This document shows, one piece after another, positions 26,335 to 37,072 of a stretch of DNA of 64,000 bases; within the stretch, counting starts at the first letter, position 1, and the number at the start of each line of letters is the position of its first letter. The notes beneath the pieces are model-generated. The model worked only from the letters and a program-made list of their open reading frames with translations. It made no database searches and was not told where the DNA came from. The position numbers and the translations under genes are program-made. The stretch is taken from contig NC_133932.1 in NCBI RefSeq assembly GCF_031877795.1, forward strand, positions 37,711,180 through 37,775,179, written 5' to 3'. The stretch comes from Strix aluco. Lineage: Eukaryota; Chordata; Aves; Strigiformes; Strigidae.

Positions 26335-27221
26335 CATGCTAGCCCAAGTGGTGTGGTTGATACGCCTGAATGACAGAATACCATCCAGAGGGGCCTGGAT
26401 AAGTTTGAAAAGTGGGCCCATGGGAACATCATGAAGTTCAATGAGGCCAAGTGCAAGGTCCTGCACCGAGGTCAGGGTAATGCCTGGTATCAATACAAGC
26501 TGGGGGATGAAGGGATTGAGGACAGCCCTGCGGAGAAGGACTTGGGGGTACTGGTGGATGAAAAGCTGGACAGTGTGTGCTCACAGCCCAGAAGGCCAAC
26601 CGTATCCTTGGCTGCATCAAAAGAAGTGTGACCAGCAGGTCAAGGGAGGTGATTCTGTCCCTCTACTCCGCTCTGGTGAGACCCTACCTGGAGTACTGCA
26701 TCCAGCTCCAGGGTCCCCAGTACAGGAAAGACATAGACCTGTTGGAGTGGGTCCAGAGAAGGGCCATAAAAATGATGAGAGGGATGGAACACCTCTCCCT
26801 ACTAGGAAAGGCTGAGAAATTTGGGGTTGTTTAGCTGGAGAAGAGAAAGTTCTGGGGCAACCTTATTGTGGCATTTTATTACTTAAAGAGGGCTTATAAG
26901 AAAGATGGGGACAAACTTTTTAGTAGGGCCTGTTGTGATAGGACAAGGGGTAATGGTTTTAAACGAAGAGAGAGTAGATTTAGACCAGATATATGGAAGA
27001 TAGTTTTTACAATGAGGGTGGTGAAGCACTGGAAGAGATTGCCCAGAGAGGTAGGTGGTAGATGTCCCATCCCTGGAAACATTCAAGGTCAAGCTGGATG
27101 GGGCTCTGAGCAACCTGATCTAGTTGATGATGTCCCTACTAATTGCAGGGGTAGTTGGACTAGGTAGCCTTTAAATATCCCTTCCAATACAAACTATTCT
27201 ATGATTCTATGATTCTATGAA
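26335..27221 (+). mobile_element. CR1 LINE, 5'-truncated, degenerate ORF2 C-terminus plus tail
   Basis: About 0.89 kb. Conceptual translation gives pieces of the CR1 ORF2 C-terminal third in three frames: [12 protein letters not shown] and [11 protein letters not shown] (from 26431), then [13 protein letters not shown] and SALVRPYLEYCIQ (from 26577), then DRTRGNGFKRRESRF and WKRLPREVGG (from 26868). Frameshifts separate them, so it cannot encode a working protein. It ends in three ATTCTATG units (about 27195-27221), the characteristic CR1 3' terminus. The 5' break lies just after the reverse-transcriptase catalytic box. It sits about 520 bp 3' of the solo LTR. Confidence 0.92.
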
Positions 27222-30200
27222 CTCTACCATGCACGTTATGGCACAGTCAGCTCCTAAGACAGATAGTGAAATATGACTTGCTGAAATACTGACCAGGGCA
27301 GAAGAGGATCAAAGGAGAGGGTGAATCTGAAGTGCATAGATGACCTATGGCAGTTGGCTATACACACATACCTATATTGTCACATACGTACATTTTTACC
27401 TTATGTATAGAATATATATGTGATCCCAGATGCCGACCCTTATGCCCCACAGACAGTGGTATATCACAGGGCTGTCAGAGCACATTCTTCTTTATTGAGA
27501 CACTTAAAACTAAAGCATTGTAATTTTTATTTTGTACCAGGAGCTCCCATTTAACTATTTTCCTTCGTTAAATCTCATTTTGCTTTGTGTTAAGTTTCCT
27601 CCAGCAGCTATTTTTGCTGACAAACTCACATTTTTGTCTTCTAATAGGACACTTAAGGAAGTCAATAAGATTTGGGAAACCACTTTGCTCTGTCTGTACT
27701 TAAGCCAGATCACAGTGATGTTAAATGAATTCCTTTTAATAATTCATTGCAGCAGAATCTGGTTTACTTTTAGCCAGCTCTTACAGAAGAAAAAAGGCAT
27801 TCAGCTTCTAAACTTCATCTTACAGAGCTGATGAATTGCTCCCAGGCTGCTGTCCAGATGGTCCTCCAAACTGGACTGCCAGAGAAAATCCCACACATGT
27901 TCCCTCCCCTTTTCCTCCTGACACCCAGAGTACAATACCTCCATGCCTTGTGCCAGCAGCCCTGATACAGGAGGCGATAAATTGAAAAGCAGTTACCTGT
28001 GTATCTTTCCATTATAAAAAAAAAGGGAAGCCTTTCACCTACTGATGGACAGATTTAATTAAGCCTTCTCTTCTTGGTCACTGCAGACAGTAGCAGATCT
28101 CAAGCCTCTGTGTACTCACCAAGCAGAGAAGCTGTGTTACGCATTGCAGCGTTTGAGATCGTGATAGCACAAACAACCCAAACACAACCCATAAAATAAT
28201 AGTAGTTTTCCACAGATAGGAAATGGGGGCTATTTCAGTCCTGGGCGGCACGATGTGTCCATGAGAAAGCTTCAAGAAAGCAGCAGTTTGTGTTCAGCTA
28301 ACATGAGCCCTGTCATAGCTGTGATGGTCTAAGGCTACTGGGTGGAACAAGGTTTGCAGGGAAGGACACAATTATTTGTTAGTGTAGCTGTTATAAAAAA
28401 GGGAAGAAAGACAAGTTTGGGGTACATGAGCCCTGAAAATGACCTGAAAAAGAACTCATCTTCCTGAAAGCACGTCTGCTTTCAACATAAAGCTATTCCC
28501 CATGCACTTTACCTCAGTTATGTTTATGTATAAATGAATGTATTGCCTAATACCTGTATTTGAATTGAAGACACCCTGGTTATATTACAAGCATACATTA
28601 ATTTAAATATATGTGCATACATAGGTACTTGTAACTTAGTGTATCTTATACATACAGATGCAAAACTGTCTGTATCTATAGACAGACATGCCCCCCCCCT
28701 CCAAAAAAAAAAAAAAAGAAAAAAAGAAAAAAAAGAGGGAGATCAGTTTTAGTAGTAGTGTAAATCCATACAATATCATTAGCTTCAAAAGGAGTGGTAT
28801 TCAACTATTCATGTGGCCTGTAGCATGAGTTCCCCTTATATGGGACCCAGGGAAGGGAAACAGGGATGTCTCTGCAGGAGCTGTTTGGTGAAAGAGCCTT
28901 CTTGCAGAATTTGTAGCTTCTTTGGAGGTTAACTTTAGGACAAACAAGCTTTGAAGAGCCTCCCCAAAATATAATGACAATTTTTAAAGGTTTCATAAAA
29001 CATGGAAATTAGTGTCAATTATGATTAGTCTCATGGGACATTCTCCTGGATATATGATCAAACAGATTTAAAAGCTCTACCTAACACCCTTATTTTTATA
29101 GTCATACCGCTCTTCTATTTATCAGTCAGGAGATGTTTTTTGCTATCTGACAGATGCTGTCTGTGTTGACTGGGGTCAAATTCAGCATTCAGAAGCACTT
29201 ATGAACAGCCACATGAGCACTGCCCAGGTCTCAGAGGTAGCCAGGAAGAGAAAGCAGAGGAATTCAGTAAACAGTTATTTGGATTACACTTTGGCTTCAA
29301 TTTGTCAGATGCACCACCACCAGCAAGAAAAGAGAAATGGAAATATCACAAAAGATTGTAACCTTTAAAATGTATGTGCATTTTAAAAAAAGACCTCAAA
29401 GGCCCTCACAAAACCATGTGCATGTACCAGCCTGCAGCAGTGTTTTCAGCCTTCAATGACTTCACCATCACAGCCTGCAGTCCTATGGCTCTATAGTGGT
29501 CCCTGACCTTAGGAGAACATGTGTGCAGGGCAGCATCAGCCACTGCTCCTGGAGTGGCCCCAGAAGGGACCAACAGGTCCCACCGGGAGCAGGCTTCCAC
29601 CACTGCCCTCGCCACCACCTCTGGAGCACAGTACACAGGAAAGCAGCCTACCTCAAACCTGTCAGCTAACAGTTTTTAATGATAGAAGTGCACCATAAAT
29701 ATAGTTTTGTCTTTGCAACTGGAAAGTATTTTGGCTGCACATGTCAAAGAAATTTCTGTGTTTGTCCTTTAAATCTTCTTTTAAGGGGATTGCTCAATGA
29801 TTTGAAGAATTAAGGTTATAACTGACATCTTCTGATATGGCCAGTACTCTGTGAAAATCGTGGTATGTTTTCTGTACATGTGAAAATGCTATTTTGAGAA
29901 TAAAGAGTGTTGGAATAAAAGTGTCTTGGAGTAAAAACCTATCGACATTCTAGCCATAGTCAGACAGCATAAGAAATTACCTGCATAAGGAAAATAATGT
30001 GTGTAGAAATAATGTAGTAAATACTGTAGTAGAAAAAGAGGGATAAATAGCAAGCTTTTGCTAAAAGTGTAGGAAATATTTGAATATTTATAAATCAGTC
30101 AACTTTGCAAGTTTTTCTCCAGAATAACATACTTTGTTATAAGTATCACCTTTTAAATTTTCTTTCTTTTTTTTTTTTATTTATTTTTAAACAAATGTGC

Positions 30201-30878
30201 ATATATATGTATTGATTCAGCAGATATTTTCAAGCACTCTGGGGAATGTTGAGATGTAATTGATATCCTTCACTATAAATCTGTAAAGGATTTTTTTTTA
30301 AAAAAATTGACACTTCTTTAGACAGAATATATTTAGGTTTGGACCCAAGAGTATCCTGATGGTTGAAAACATTAGCTATAAAAGTTATCTGAAAGTTGTT
30401 AAGATACCATAGATGCTTTTTTCAAACAAGGTCATTGGTTAGCAAAGCATCAGAAAGTTTTTGCACACTATATAGCACATCAAAAATAACTAGGTTGCAA
30501 AGCCACCATCTGAAGTTGGAAATGCCAACAGTAGATACCCCTGCAGTACTAATGGCACTTGCTCTTCTGTGATGAAATGTGTTATGACACAGGTTTTGAC
30601 TGTATAAGCCTATATCCCCCTGCTCCCCAGTCCTTTCCTATTCCTATGAATGGGAAATTACCCCTTATTTTCTTTTATACTGACTGTATTTTATTTAGAG
30701 TTCACTGTTCAGAGGCTGAACAGAACATAAAATTATTCATTGGTTCCCTGGAGATGTCATGATTCTGATTTCATGAACACTGTCACCAGTGTCCAAATGC
30801 TCCACAAACATTTTTGAATTTCTTTGCACGAGGTCACTGTGAGATGAAGTAACAATTACCTGCACCCTTTATTGGAGG
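27222..30878. other. Intergenic, no gene recognised
   Basis: AT-rich DNA with a C9/A-rich low-complexity patch at 28691-28735. A GC-rich stretch at 29406-29636 has an open frame of 76 codons on the - strand that I do not recognise. Confidence 0.55.
28691..28735. repeat. C9 run followed by A-rich low-complexity tract
   Basis: Nine C residues, then CTCC-like bases, then A15 and further A-runs interrupted by single G residues. Confidence 0.85.
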
Positions 30879-31465
30879 TGTGCTGGTTTTGGCTTAGGTA
30901 GAGTTAATTTTCTTCATGTTAGCTAGTATGGGGCTATGTTTTGGATTTGTGTTCGAAAGAGTGTTGATTGATAATACAGGGATGTTTTTGTTACTGCTGA
31001 GCAGTGTTTACACAGGGTCAAGTCCTTTTCTGCTCCTCACCCCACCTCACCAGTGAGGAGGCTGGGGGTGCACAAGAAGTCAAGAGGGACCACATCCAGG
31101 ACAGCTGACCCCAACTGACTAAAGGAATATCCCATACCATATGATGTCATGCTCAGTATATAAACTAAGTGGAAAGTTGGCTGGGGGCCACTGCTCAGGG
31201 ACTAGCTGGGCGTCAGTCAGTTGCTGGTGAGTAATTGTTTTCATTTACATCGTTTGTCTTTCTCTCTCTTTCTTTAAAAAAAAAGTTTTCCTTTTCATTA
31301 AAATTAATTATTATTATTATTTTTATTATAATTATTAAAATGTTCTTATATCAACCCATGAGTTTTCTCACTTTTACTCTTCCGATTTTCTCCTCCAACC
31401 CACAGTGGGGGAGTGAGCAAGTGGCTGGGTGGTGCTTAGTTGCCAGCTGGGGTTAGACCATAACA
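30879..31465 (+). mobile_element. 5' LTR of a degenerate ERVL-like provirus
   Basis: A 587-bp element that begins TGTGCTGGTTTTGGCTTAGG and ends GGTTAGACCATAACA. It aligns along its length with the solo LTR at 25217, sharing the CTTCATG...GCTAGTATG, GACAGCTGACC, ATG-TCATGCTCAG-ATATAAA and CATGAGTTTT blocks. It has TATATAAA at 31157-31164 and ATTAAA signals at 31297-31302 and 31334-31339 in a TTA-rich stretch. A primer-binding-site-like sequence follows at 31474, which marks this as the 5' LTR. The left flank is GGAGG. No right-hand LTR was found, so a target duplication cannot be tested. Confidence 0.92.
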
Positions 31466-31473
31466 GACCTTTT

Positions 31474-31491
31474 TGGTGCCCAACATGGGAC
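31474..31491 (+). other. Putative primer-binding site of the ERVL-like provirus
   Basis: TGGTGCCCAACATGGGAC begins eight bases after the LTR end. It opens with TGG, as expected for pairing with a tRNA 3' CCA end. I did not assign the tRNA. Confidence 0.65.
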
Positions 31492-31979
31492 TCGAAGGGT
31501 TTGAGATAATAACAGATCGATTAGAGTGTATTAGAAGGGATTTATATCTGTTGCGGGTCACCATATTGATTCATCTGTTCTTGATATTATTTTTCCTGAT
31601 CATCTGAACCATGTTCTTTTTTTTTGCTGTGCCTGTTAAAGATTGGTCTTTTACAGTTTGCTGTGCTCTGTAGTGATTAGTGATGTTTTGCCTGGGAGAT
31701 TTGTTACTAAAACACTAACCTTGAGCTTAATCTGGTATTTGGGCTCTGTACTGAATCCATTACTGTACTTCAGGTACCATCTTATGGAGACAATTAACAA
31801 TTATACCTCTTCCTCTGAGAGGTTTTTTATGGAGGAAATACAGAATGGCACCTTTCGTACCTTCCTTCTGCGATGTTTTCTCCCTTGTTACAATAACTTC
31901 TCAGTATTTTGAACATCCTTGGGTAGTTAAAATACTTCTATTTGTATTTCTTAGAAATAATTCCTTTTGTTTTGTCTAA

Positions 31980-33140
31980 GGTTAACAAGCAATTTAGGAA
32001 TATGATTCAGGCTCTGTGAAAGTATGGTCACAGGTTGCATGGCATGTGGGAGAATATGCGCAGGTACCTAGGGAACTTCTCACCTCCAATGGCCTGGAAC
32101 TTCACTCCTGAACAACTACTGGATCCTGGTGAAGTGCTAGAACGTTTGAAAAAAAATGCCATGGCCATTCAAAGAGACATAGCTTATTGCACTGTGCTGG
32201 GCCCTAGCCAGTATCTACCAAACACTGCTTGATATTATGCAGCACCCTCAGGGAGAAGAAAGGCAAAACAAACCAACAGACACTGTGGCTAAACCAGACA
32301 CTATATCAGTCACCTCTATAACTAAAACAATGGAAGTCAACTCATTTAGTAAGGGATGAAGAAGCTTCTCCTAAGAGGGAGCAGGAGAAAGAATCAGAAG
32401 AGGCAGCCTGTTCTACAGCAGAGCAGTCACAAAAACAGGAGGAGGAAGAGACTGAAATCATAAATGAAATAGAAACCTCCCAATCCCTATCCCTAAGTGA
32501 GCTGCAAGATATGCAGAAAGATTTTAGCCATCAACTAGAAGAGCTAATTCTCAGCTGGTTACTCTGATGCTGGGATATTGGGGCCAGTAGTCAGGAATTG
32601 GAGGGTAAGGAAGCCCAGCAGCTAGGATCCCTTGCTAAGAATAAGGCCATTGACAAAGGGATTGGGAAAAAGGCAGGAGTTCTTAGTCTTTGGTGGCAAC
32701 TCCTGTCAAGTGTGAAGGACAGATATTGCTTCAAGGAAGAACTTGCAAATTCCCAAAGCAAATGGACCAACATTGAGGGAGGTGTTCAGTATCTGAGGGA
32801 ATTAGCTGTGTTGGAGGTAATCTATAGTGACCTGACATCCAAAGAACCGTATGAAATCTGGTGCACAGTGTCCATGTGGCAAAAGTTTGTACGAAATTCA
32901 CTGACATCATACACCCACACCCTGGCAATAATGAGCTGGACAGACACGGAGGCACCAACTATAGATGAATGGGCCAGACAGCTCCAAGAATACGAAGATA
33001 ATCTCTCTCCCTCCATGTGTGCCTGTGTCTCAGCTGTGGACAGACTGACACAAAAAAATGTTAGAGCAAACAGGGAAGGGTAGGTCTTCCTCAAGCACTC
33101 CAACCAAAGCCTCCCTTGAACAGGAAAAGGGTACTGGTGG
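31980..33140 (+). pseudogene. gag-like relic of the ERVL-like provirus
   Basis: The position directly after the LTR and primer site, the hydrophilic composition and the order before a protease motif suggest a gag-type structural gene. The longest surviving piece is 161 codons at 32598-33083, with an earlier piece at 32035-32232. Between them, stops and an acidic, Glu/Gln-rich stretch (about 32340-32570) intervene. I see no intact zinc-knuckle. Identity rests on position more than on motifs. It is not able to make a full protein. Confidence 0.6.
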
Positions 33141-33439
33141 CACATACCATGTGCAACCCTGTGGTTCTCCCTGCATGACCAGAGAGAGGACATGAGAAAG
33201 TGGGATGGTGAACCTACTTGAAGACTAGCAGCTCGGGTACAGGTACTGCAAGGAAAAACAACAGCCAAAAAACATCCATCCAGGAAAATTATTGCTCCAG
33301 TGTTTGTTGGGCAGAGTAGAAGGGCTGATCAGTCCCTTGATCTCCCCCCAATGAAGGGACTTCTCTTTTCCAGTTATAAAAATCAAGTAATGAAGACTCT
33401 GACCAGAAATAGAGAGGCCCTGCCTTTAGCCAGGAGGAG

Positions 33440-33860
33440 GAAAGGGACAACCGGGTTTACTGGACTGTGTGGATTCGATGGTCTGACACATCAGCCCCAT
33501 GGAAGTATAAAGCTCTAGTGGACACTGGTGCACTCTAATACCATCAGATTACAAAGGGGTAGAATCCATCTGTATTTCTGGTGTGATGGGAGGATCCCAA
33601 GAACTGCCTGTGTTGGAGGCTGAGGTAAGCATAACTGGGAATGAGTAGCAAAAGCACACTATTGTAATTATTTTGGAGGCTCTGCATCTATCTAGTCTTG
33701 GCGTAGACTACCTCTGGAGAGGGTACTTCAGAGACCCAAAAGGGTACTGGTGGGCTTTTGGTATAGCTGCCTTGAGTATAGAGAAGATTAAACAGCTGTC
33801 TAGCTTGCCTGGTCTCTCAGAGGATCCATGTGTGGTTGCTGTGGGTTAAAGAACAGGAGG
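33440..33860 (+). pseudogene. Retroviral aspartic protease relic
   Basis: The active-site motif DTGA of retropepsins is at 33521-33532, preceded by a KALV hydrophobic segment, and is soon followed by stops and frame changes. Retropepsin would process the gag and pol polyproteins. Here the frame is broken on both sides, so this is a remnant. It sits in the expected place between the gag-like and reverse-transcriptase relics. Confidence 0.7.
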
Positions 33861-33869
33861 TGCCAGTTG

Positions 33870-34860
33870 CTACCATGACAGTGCACCAGTGACAATATTG
33901 CACCAGTGGAAACTCCCTGGTTCCCATCCATAAATTGATCCATTGACTGGAGAGACACAGAGTGATCAGAAAGACTTGTTCACCCTCTAATTGTCCCATA
34001 TTCTCCCCATGGAGAGTGGAGGCTTACAGTAGCCTATCAAGGCCTGAACAAAGTCACGCTGCTGCTGAGGGCCTGCTGTACCAAACATGCTAGATCTCCA
34101 GTATGAACTGGAGACAAAGGCGCAACAGTTGATATCATGAACATGTTTTTCTCGATCCCTTTGGCAGCACTTTGCTTTCACATGGAGGAGTATCCAGTAC
34201 ACCTGGAATTGACTGCCCCAAGGGTGGAAACATAGTCCTACCATTTGTCATGGTTTGATATAGACCGCACTGGAAAAGGGTGAAGCTCCTGAACACCTGC
34301 AGTATATTAATGACATCATTATGTGGGGCAAGACAGCATAGGAAGTGTCTGAGAAGAGGAGAAGAATAATTCAGAATATTTTGAAAGCTGGTTTTGCTAT
34401 AAAACAAAGTAAGGTCAAAGGACCTGCACTGGAAATTCAGTTTTTAGGAATAAAATGGCAAGATGGGTGTTGTCATATCCCAATGGACGTGATCAGCAAA
34501 ACAACAGCTATGTCTCCACCAACGGACAAAAAAGAAACACAAGCTTTCTTAGGTCTTCTGGGTTTTTGGAGACTGCATATTCTAGTTTATAGCCCTCTAT
34601 CAAGTGACCCAGAAGAGGAATGACTTTGAATGGGCCCCTGAGCAGCGGCAAGCCTTTGAACAAATTAAATGGGAGATAGTTCCTGTGGTAGAGCAGTCTG
34701 GACAGGACAAGATGTGCAAAATGTGCTTTATACCTCATTCAGGGATAATGGCCCCACCTGGAGCATCTGGCAAAAAGTGTCTGGAGAGACTCAAGGTTGA
34801 CCTCTATGGTTTTGAAGCTGGGGATATAGGGAATCTGAAGGCTGTTACACTCGAACTTTA
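33870..34860 (+). pseudogene. Retroviral reverse transcriptase relic (catalytic box altered)
   Basis: The palm-domain catalytic box reads YIND at 34303-34314, where family members have Y-x-D-D. The first Asp is replaced by Asn, a change needing one G-to-A substitution. Downstream, 34345-34623 is a 92-codon open piece with FLGIKWQDG and FLGLLGFWR, typical of the RT thumb region of ERVL-like elements. Upstream fingers-and-palm sequence is present only in shifted frames with stops. Both the broken frame and the missing catalytic Asp rule out activity. Confidence 0.8.
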
Positions 34861-35139
34861 AAAGAAATATGAGCAGCATATGAAGGAATTCAAGTCACTT
34901 CAGAAGTAGTTGGTACTGAAGCACAGCTCCTTTTGGCACTTCGATTGCCTCTGCTCAGCTGGATGTTCAAAGGGAGGGTCCCCTCTACATATCATGCAGC
35001 TGGTGCTACATGGAGTTAAGTGGGTCGCACTGATAATGCAACAGGCTCAGATGGGAAACCCTGACCACCCGGGAATCCTGGAAGTGATCATGGACTGGCC
35101 AGAGGGCTGAAAGTCTGGAGCGTCACCAGAGGAGATGAC

Positions 35140-35450
35140 TCATGCTGAAGAGGCCCCTTTGTATAATAAGTTAACAGAAAATGAAAAGCAATATGCCCTG
35201 TTTACAGATGGATCCTGCCGTATTGTGGAAAAACATCAAAGATGGAAAGCTGCTGTGTGGAGTCCTGCATGACAAGTCGCAGAAACTGCTGAAGGACAAG
35301 GTGAATTGAGTCAGTTTGCGGCGGAGGTGAAAACCATCCAGCTGGCTTTACATATTGCTGAACAAGAAAAATGGCCAGTACTTTATATTGACTCATGGAT
35401 GATGGCAAATGCTCTGTGGGGGTCGCTACAGCAGTAAAAACAGATCAACT
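35140..35450 (+). pseudogene. Retroviral RNase H relic
   Basis: The RNase H signature TDGS is at 35204-35215 in a short open frame, followed by a region with FAAEVKTIQLAL (the catalytic Glu helix) and YIDSWMMANAL (the second Asp motif). These come in the usual order after the reverse transcriptase. A stop after the tryptophan- and proline-containing segment near 35270 and another near 35435 break it. Confidence 0.75.
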
Positions 35451-35639
35451 GGCAGCTCAGAGGTAAACCCATCTGGGCTACTGAATTATGGCAAGATATT
35501 GCTGCTGAGGTAGAGAACCTGGTTGTAAAAGTACATTATGTAGATGCTCACATACCCAAGAGTTGTGCCACTGAAGAACACTGAAACAATGAGCAGGTGG
35601 ACCAGGCTGCTAGAATTGAAGTAGCTCAGGTGGATCTGG

Positions 35640-36495
35640 ATTGGGAAAATAAGGGTGAACTATTAATAGCTCAACAGGCCCATGACACATCAGGACATTT
35701 AGGAAGGGATGCAACACAAAAATGGGCTCATGACTGAGGGGTGGACTTGACTGTTGATGCCCTTTCACAGGTTATCGATGAATGACAAAGGTGCATCATA
35801 ATCAAAAAAGCTAGGTGGCTAAAGCCTTTTTGGTATAGAGGATGGTGACTGAAATATAATATAGGGAAGTCTGGCAGATTGATTAGACCACACTACCATG
35901 AACCTTTCATGGCAAGCAGCATGTGCTTACTGGATGGTTGGAAACCTACCCCGTGTCTCATGCCACTACCCAGAATACTATCTTGGGCCTTGAAAAGCAA
36001 GTTTTATGGCACCCTTGAAAGAATTGAATCAGACAACGGGACTCACCTGCAAAACAACCTCATAGACACCTGGGACAAGGAGCATGGAATTGAGTGGATA
36101 TGTTACATTTCCTGGAGGCACCACCCTCCAGGAAAATCTAGTGATACAATGGACTGTTAAAAACTACACTAACAGCAATAGGTGCTTGGACATTCAAGCA
36201 CTGGGATACAAATTTAACAGAAGCCACTTGGCTAGTTAACACTAGAGGATCTGCCAGTCGACCTGGCCCTGCCCAGTCAAAACCCCTTCACGTTGTGGAA
36301 GGAGATAAGATCCCCATAATACATATAAGGAACTTGCTGGGAGAAACAGGCTGGGTTATTCCTTCCTTAGGAAAGGGTAAACCTGTTTGCAGGATTGTTT
36401 TTCTCAAGGACCTGAGTGCACTTGGTGGGTAATGCAGAAGGATGGGTGAATCCAGTCTGTACCTCAAGGTGATTTAATCCTGGGTGAAAATAATC
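35640..36495 (+). pseudogene. Retroviral integrase relic
   Basis: The N-terminal zinc domain is recognisable by the paired histidines at 35681-35683 and 35696-35698. The cysteine part (near 35782) reads into a stop. The catalytic-core motif ESDNGT, with the second catalytic Asp, is at 36026-36043 within an open piece at 35879-36160. Close to 36140 the frame is shifted, so the third acidic residue is not readable in line. A C-terminal segment, including a GDLILGEN piece at about 36471-36494, ends the retroviral similarity. Non-functional. Confidence 0.8.
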
Positions 36496-36880
36496 TATGA
36501 TTTGAGTTGCATGTTATGGTATAGGGAGATGGAGGACAAACTTTCACCTAGTTTTTGGGACCCCACATTATGACCATATTTAGAACATATTTATAGCATT
36601 ATATATATGCAAAGCTGAGGTTAAAATTGGTGGATGGCTGGATAGTAAGTAGCATGTGTTAAACCTAACGCCAGAAGTTTCCCTCTGGTCCCCAGCAAGG
36701 TGTACAACTGAAGAACCAGGGCAAAGGGATTTCATTTTGAAATGTTGAAGTGTCTCCTTCCCAAGGCTCAGGAGAGAAAATCTTCAGTGTTTTGCTATTA
36801 ACAGCAAAGAGGAAAGCAGGGCCTTACGGCTGAGGCACTCCAGGTGCAATTCTGCTCCCACGGGAAATTCTGTTTTGAAA

Positions 36881-37072
36881 TCACGGAATGATTTAGTCCA
36901 GAGGAGACCTCAGGGATTATTCCTCCCCTGCTCAGAGCAGGGCCAGCATAGTTTAGGTGACTCAGGGCTTGTCCACTTGAATTTGGAGTATCTCCAAGGA
37001 TGGAAACCCCACAACTTCTCTGGACAACCTGCCACCAAGGTCAGTTGAGCAGAATCAAGCCCTGTGTGAAAA
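36881..37072 (-). mobile_element. CR1 LINE 3' fragment (antisense)
   Basis: The + strand follows a reverse-complemented CR1 tail: TCACGGAATGATTT, then CCCCTGCTCAGAGCAGGGCC, CTCAGGGCTTGTCCA, and GAGTATCTCCAAGGATGGA. The - strand translation contains CPEKLWGFHPWRYSKFK, which corresponds to the conserved LPREVVE-type region near the ORF2 end. About 190 bp remain. It lies just beyond the fading end of the provirus. Confidence 0.85.

Larger units (their letters stand above)
31466..36500 (+). mobile_element. Internal region of the ERVL-like provirus, 3' LTR missing
   Basis: About 5 kb between the 5' LTR and the point where retroviral similarity fades. Retroviral modules appear in the order gag-like, protease, reverse transcriptase, RNase H, integrase, all on the + strand and all broken by stops and frameshifts. 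No env-like segment was seen, as is typical of ERVL-type elements. There is no polypurine tract or second LTR before an unrelated CR1 fragment at 36881. The right edge is approximate (about 36480-36660). Confidence 0.85.
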
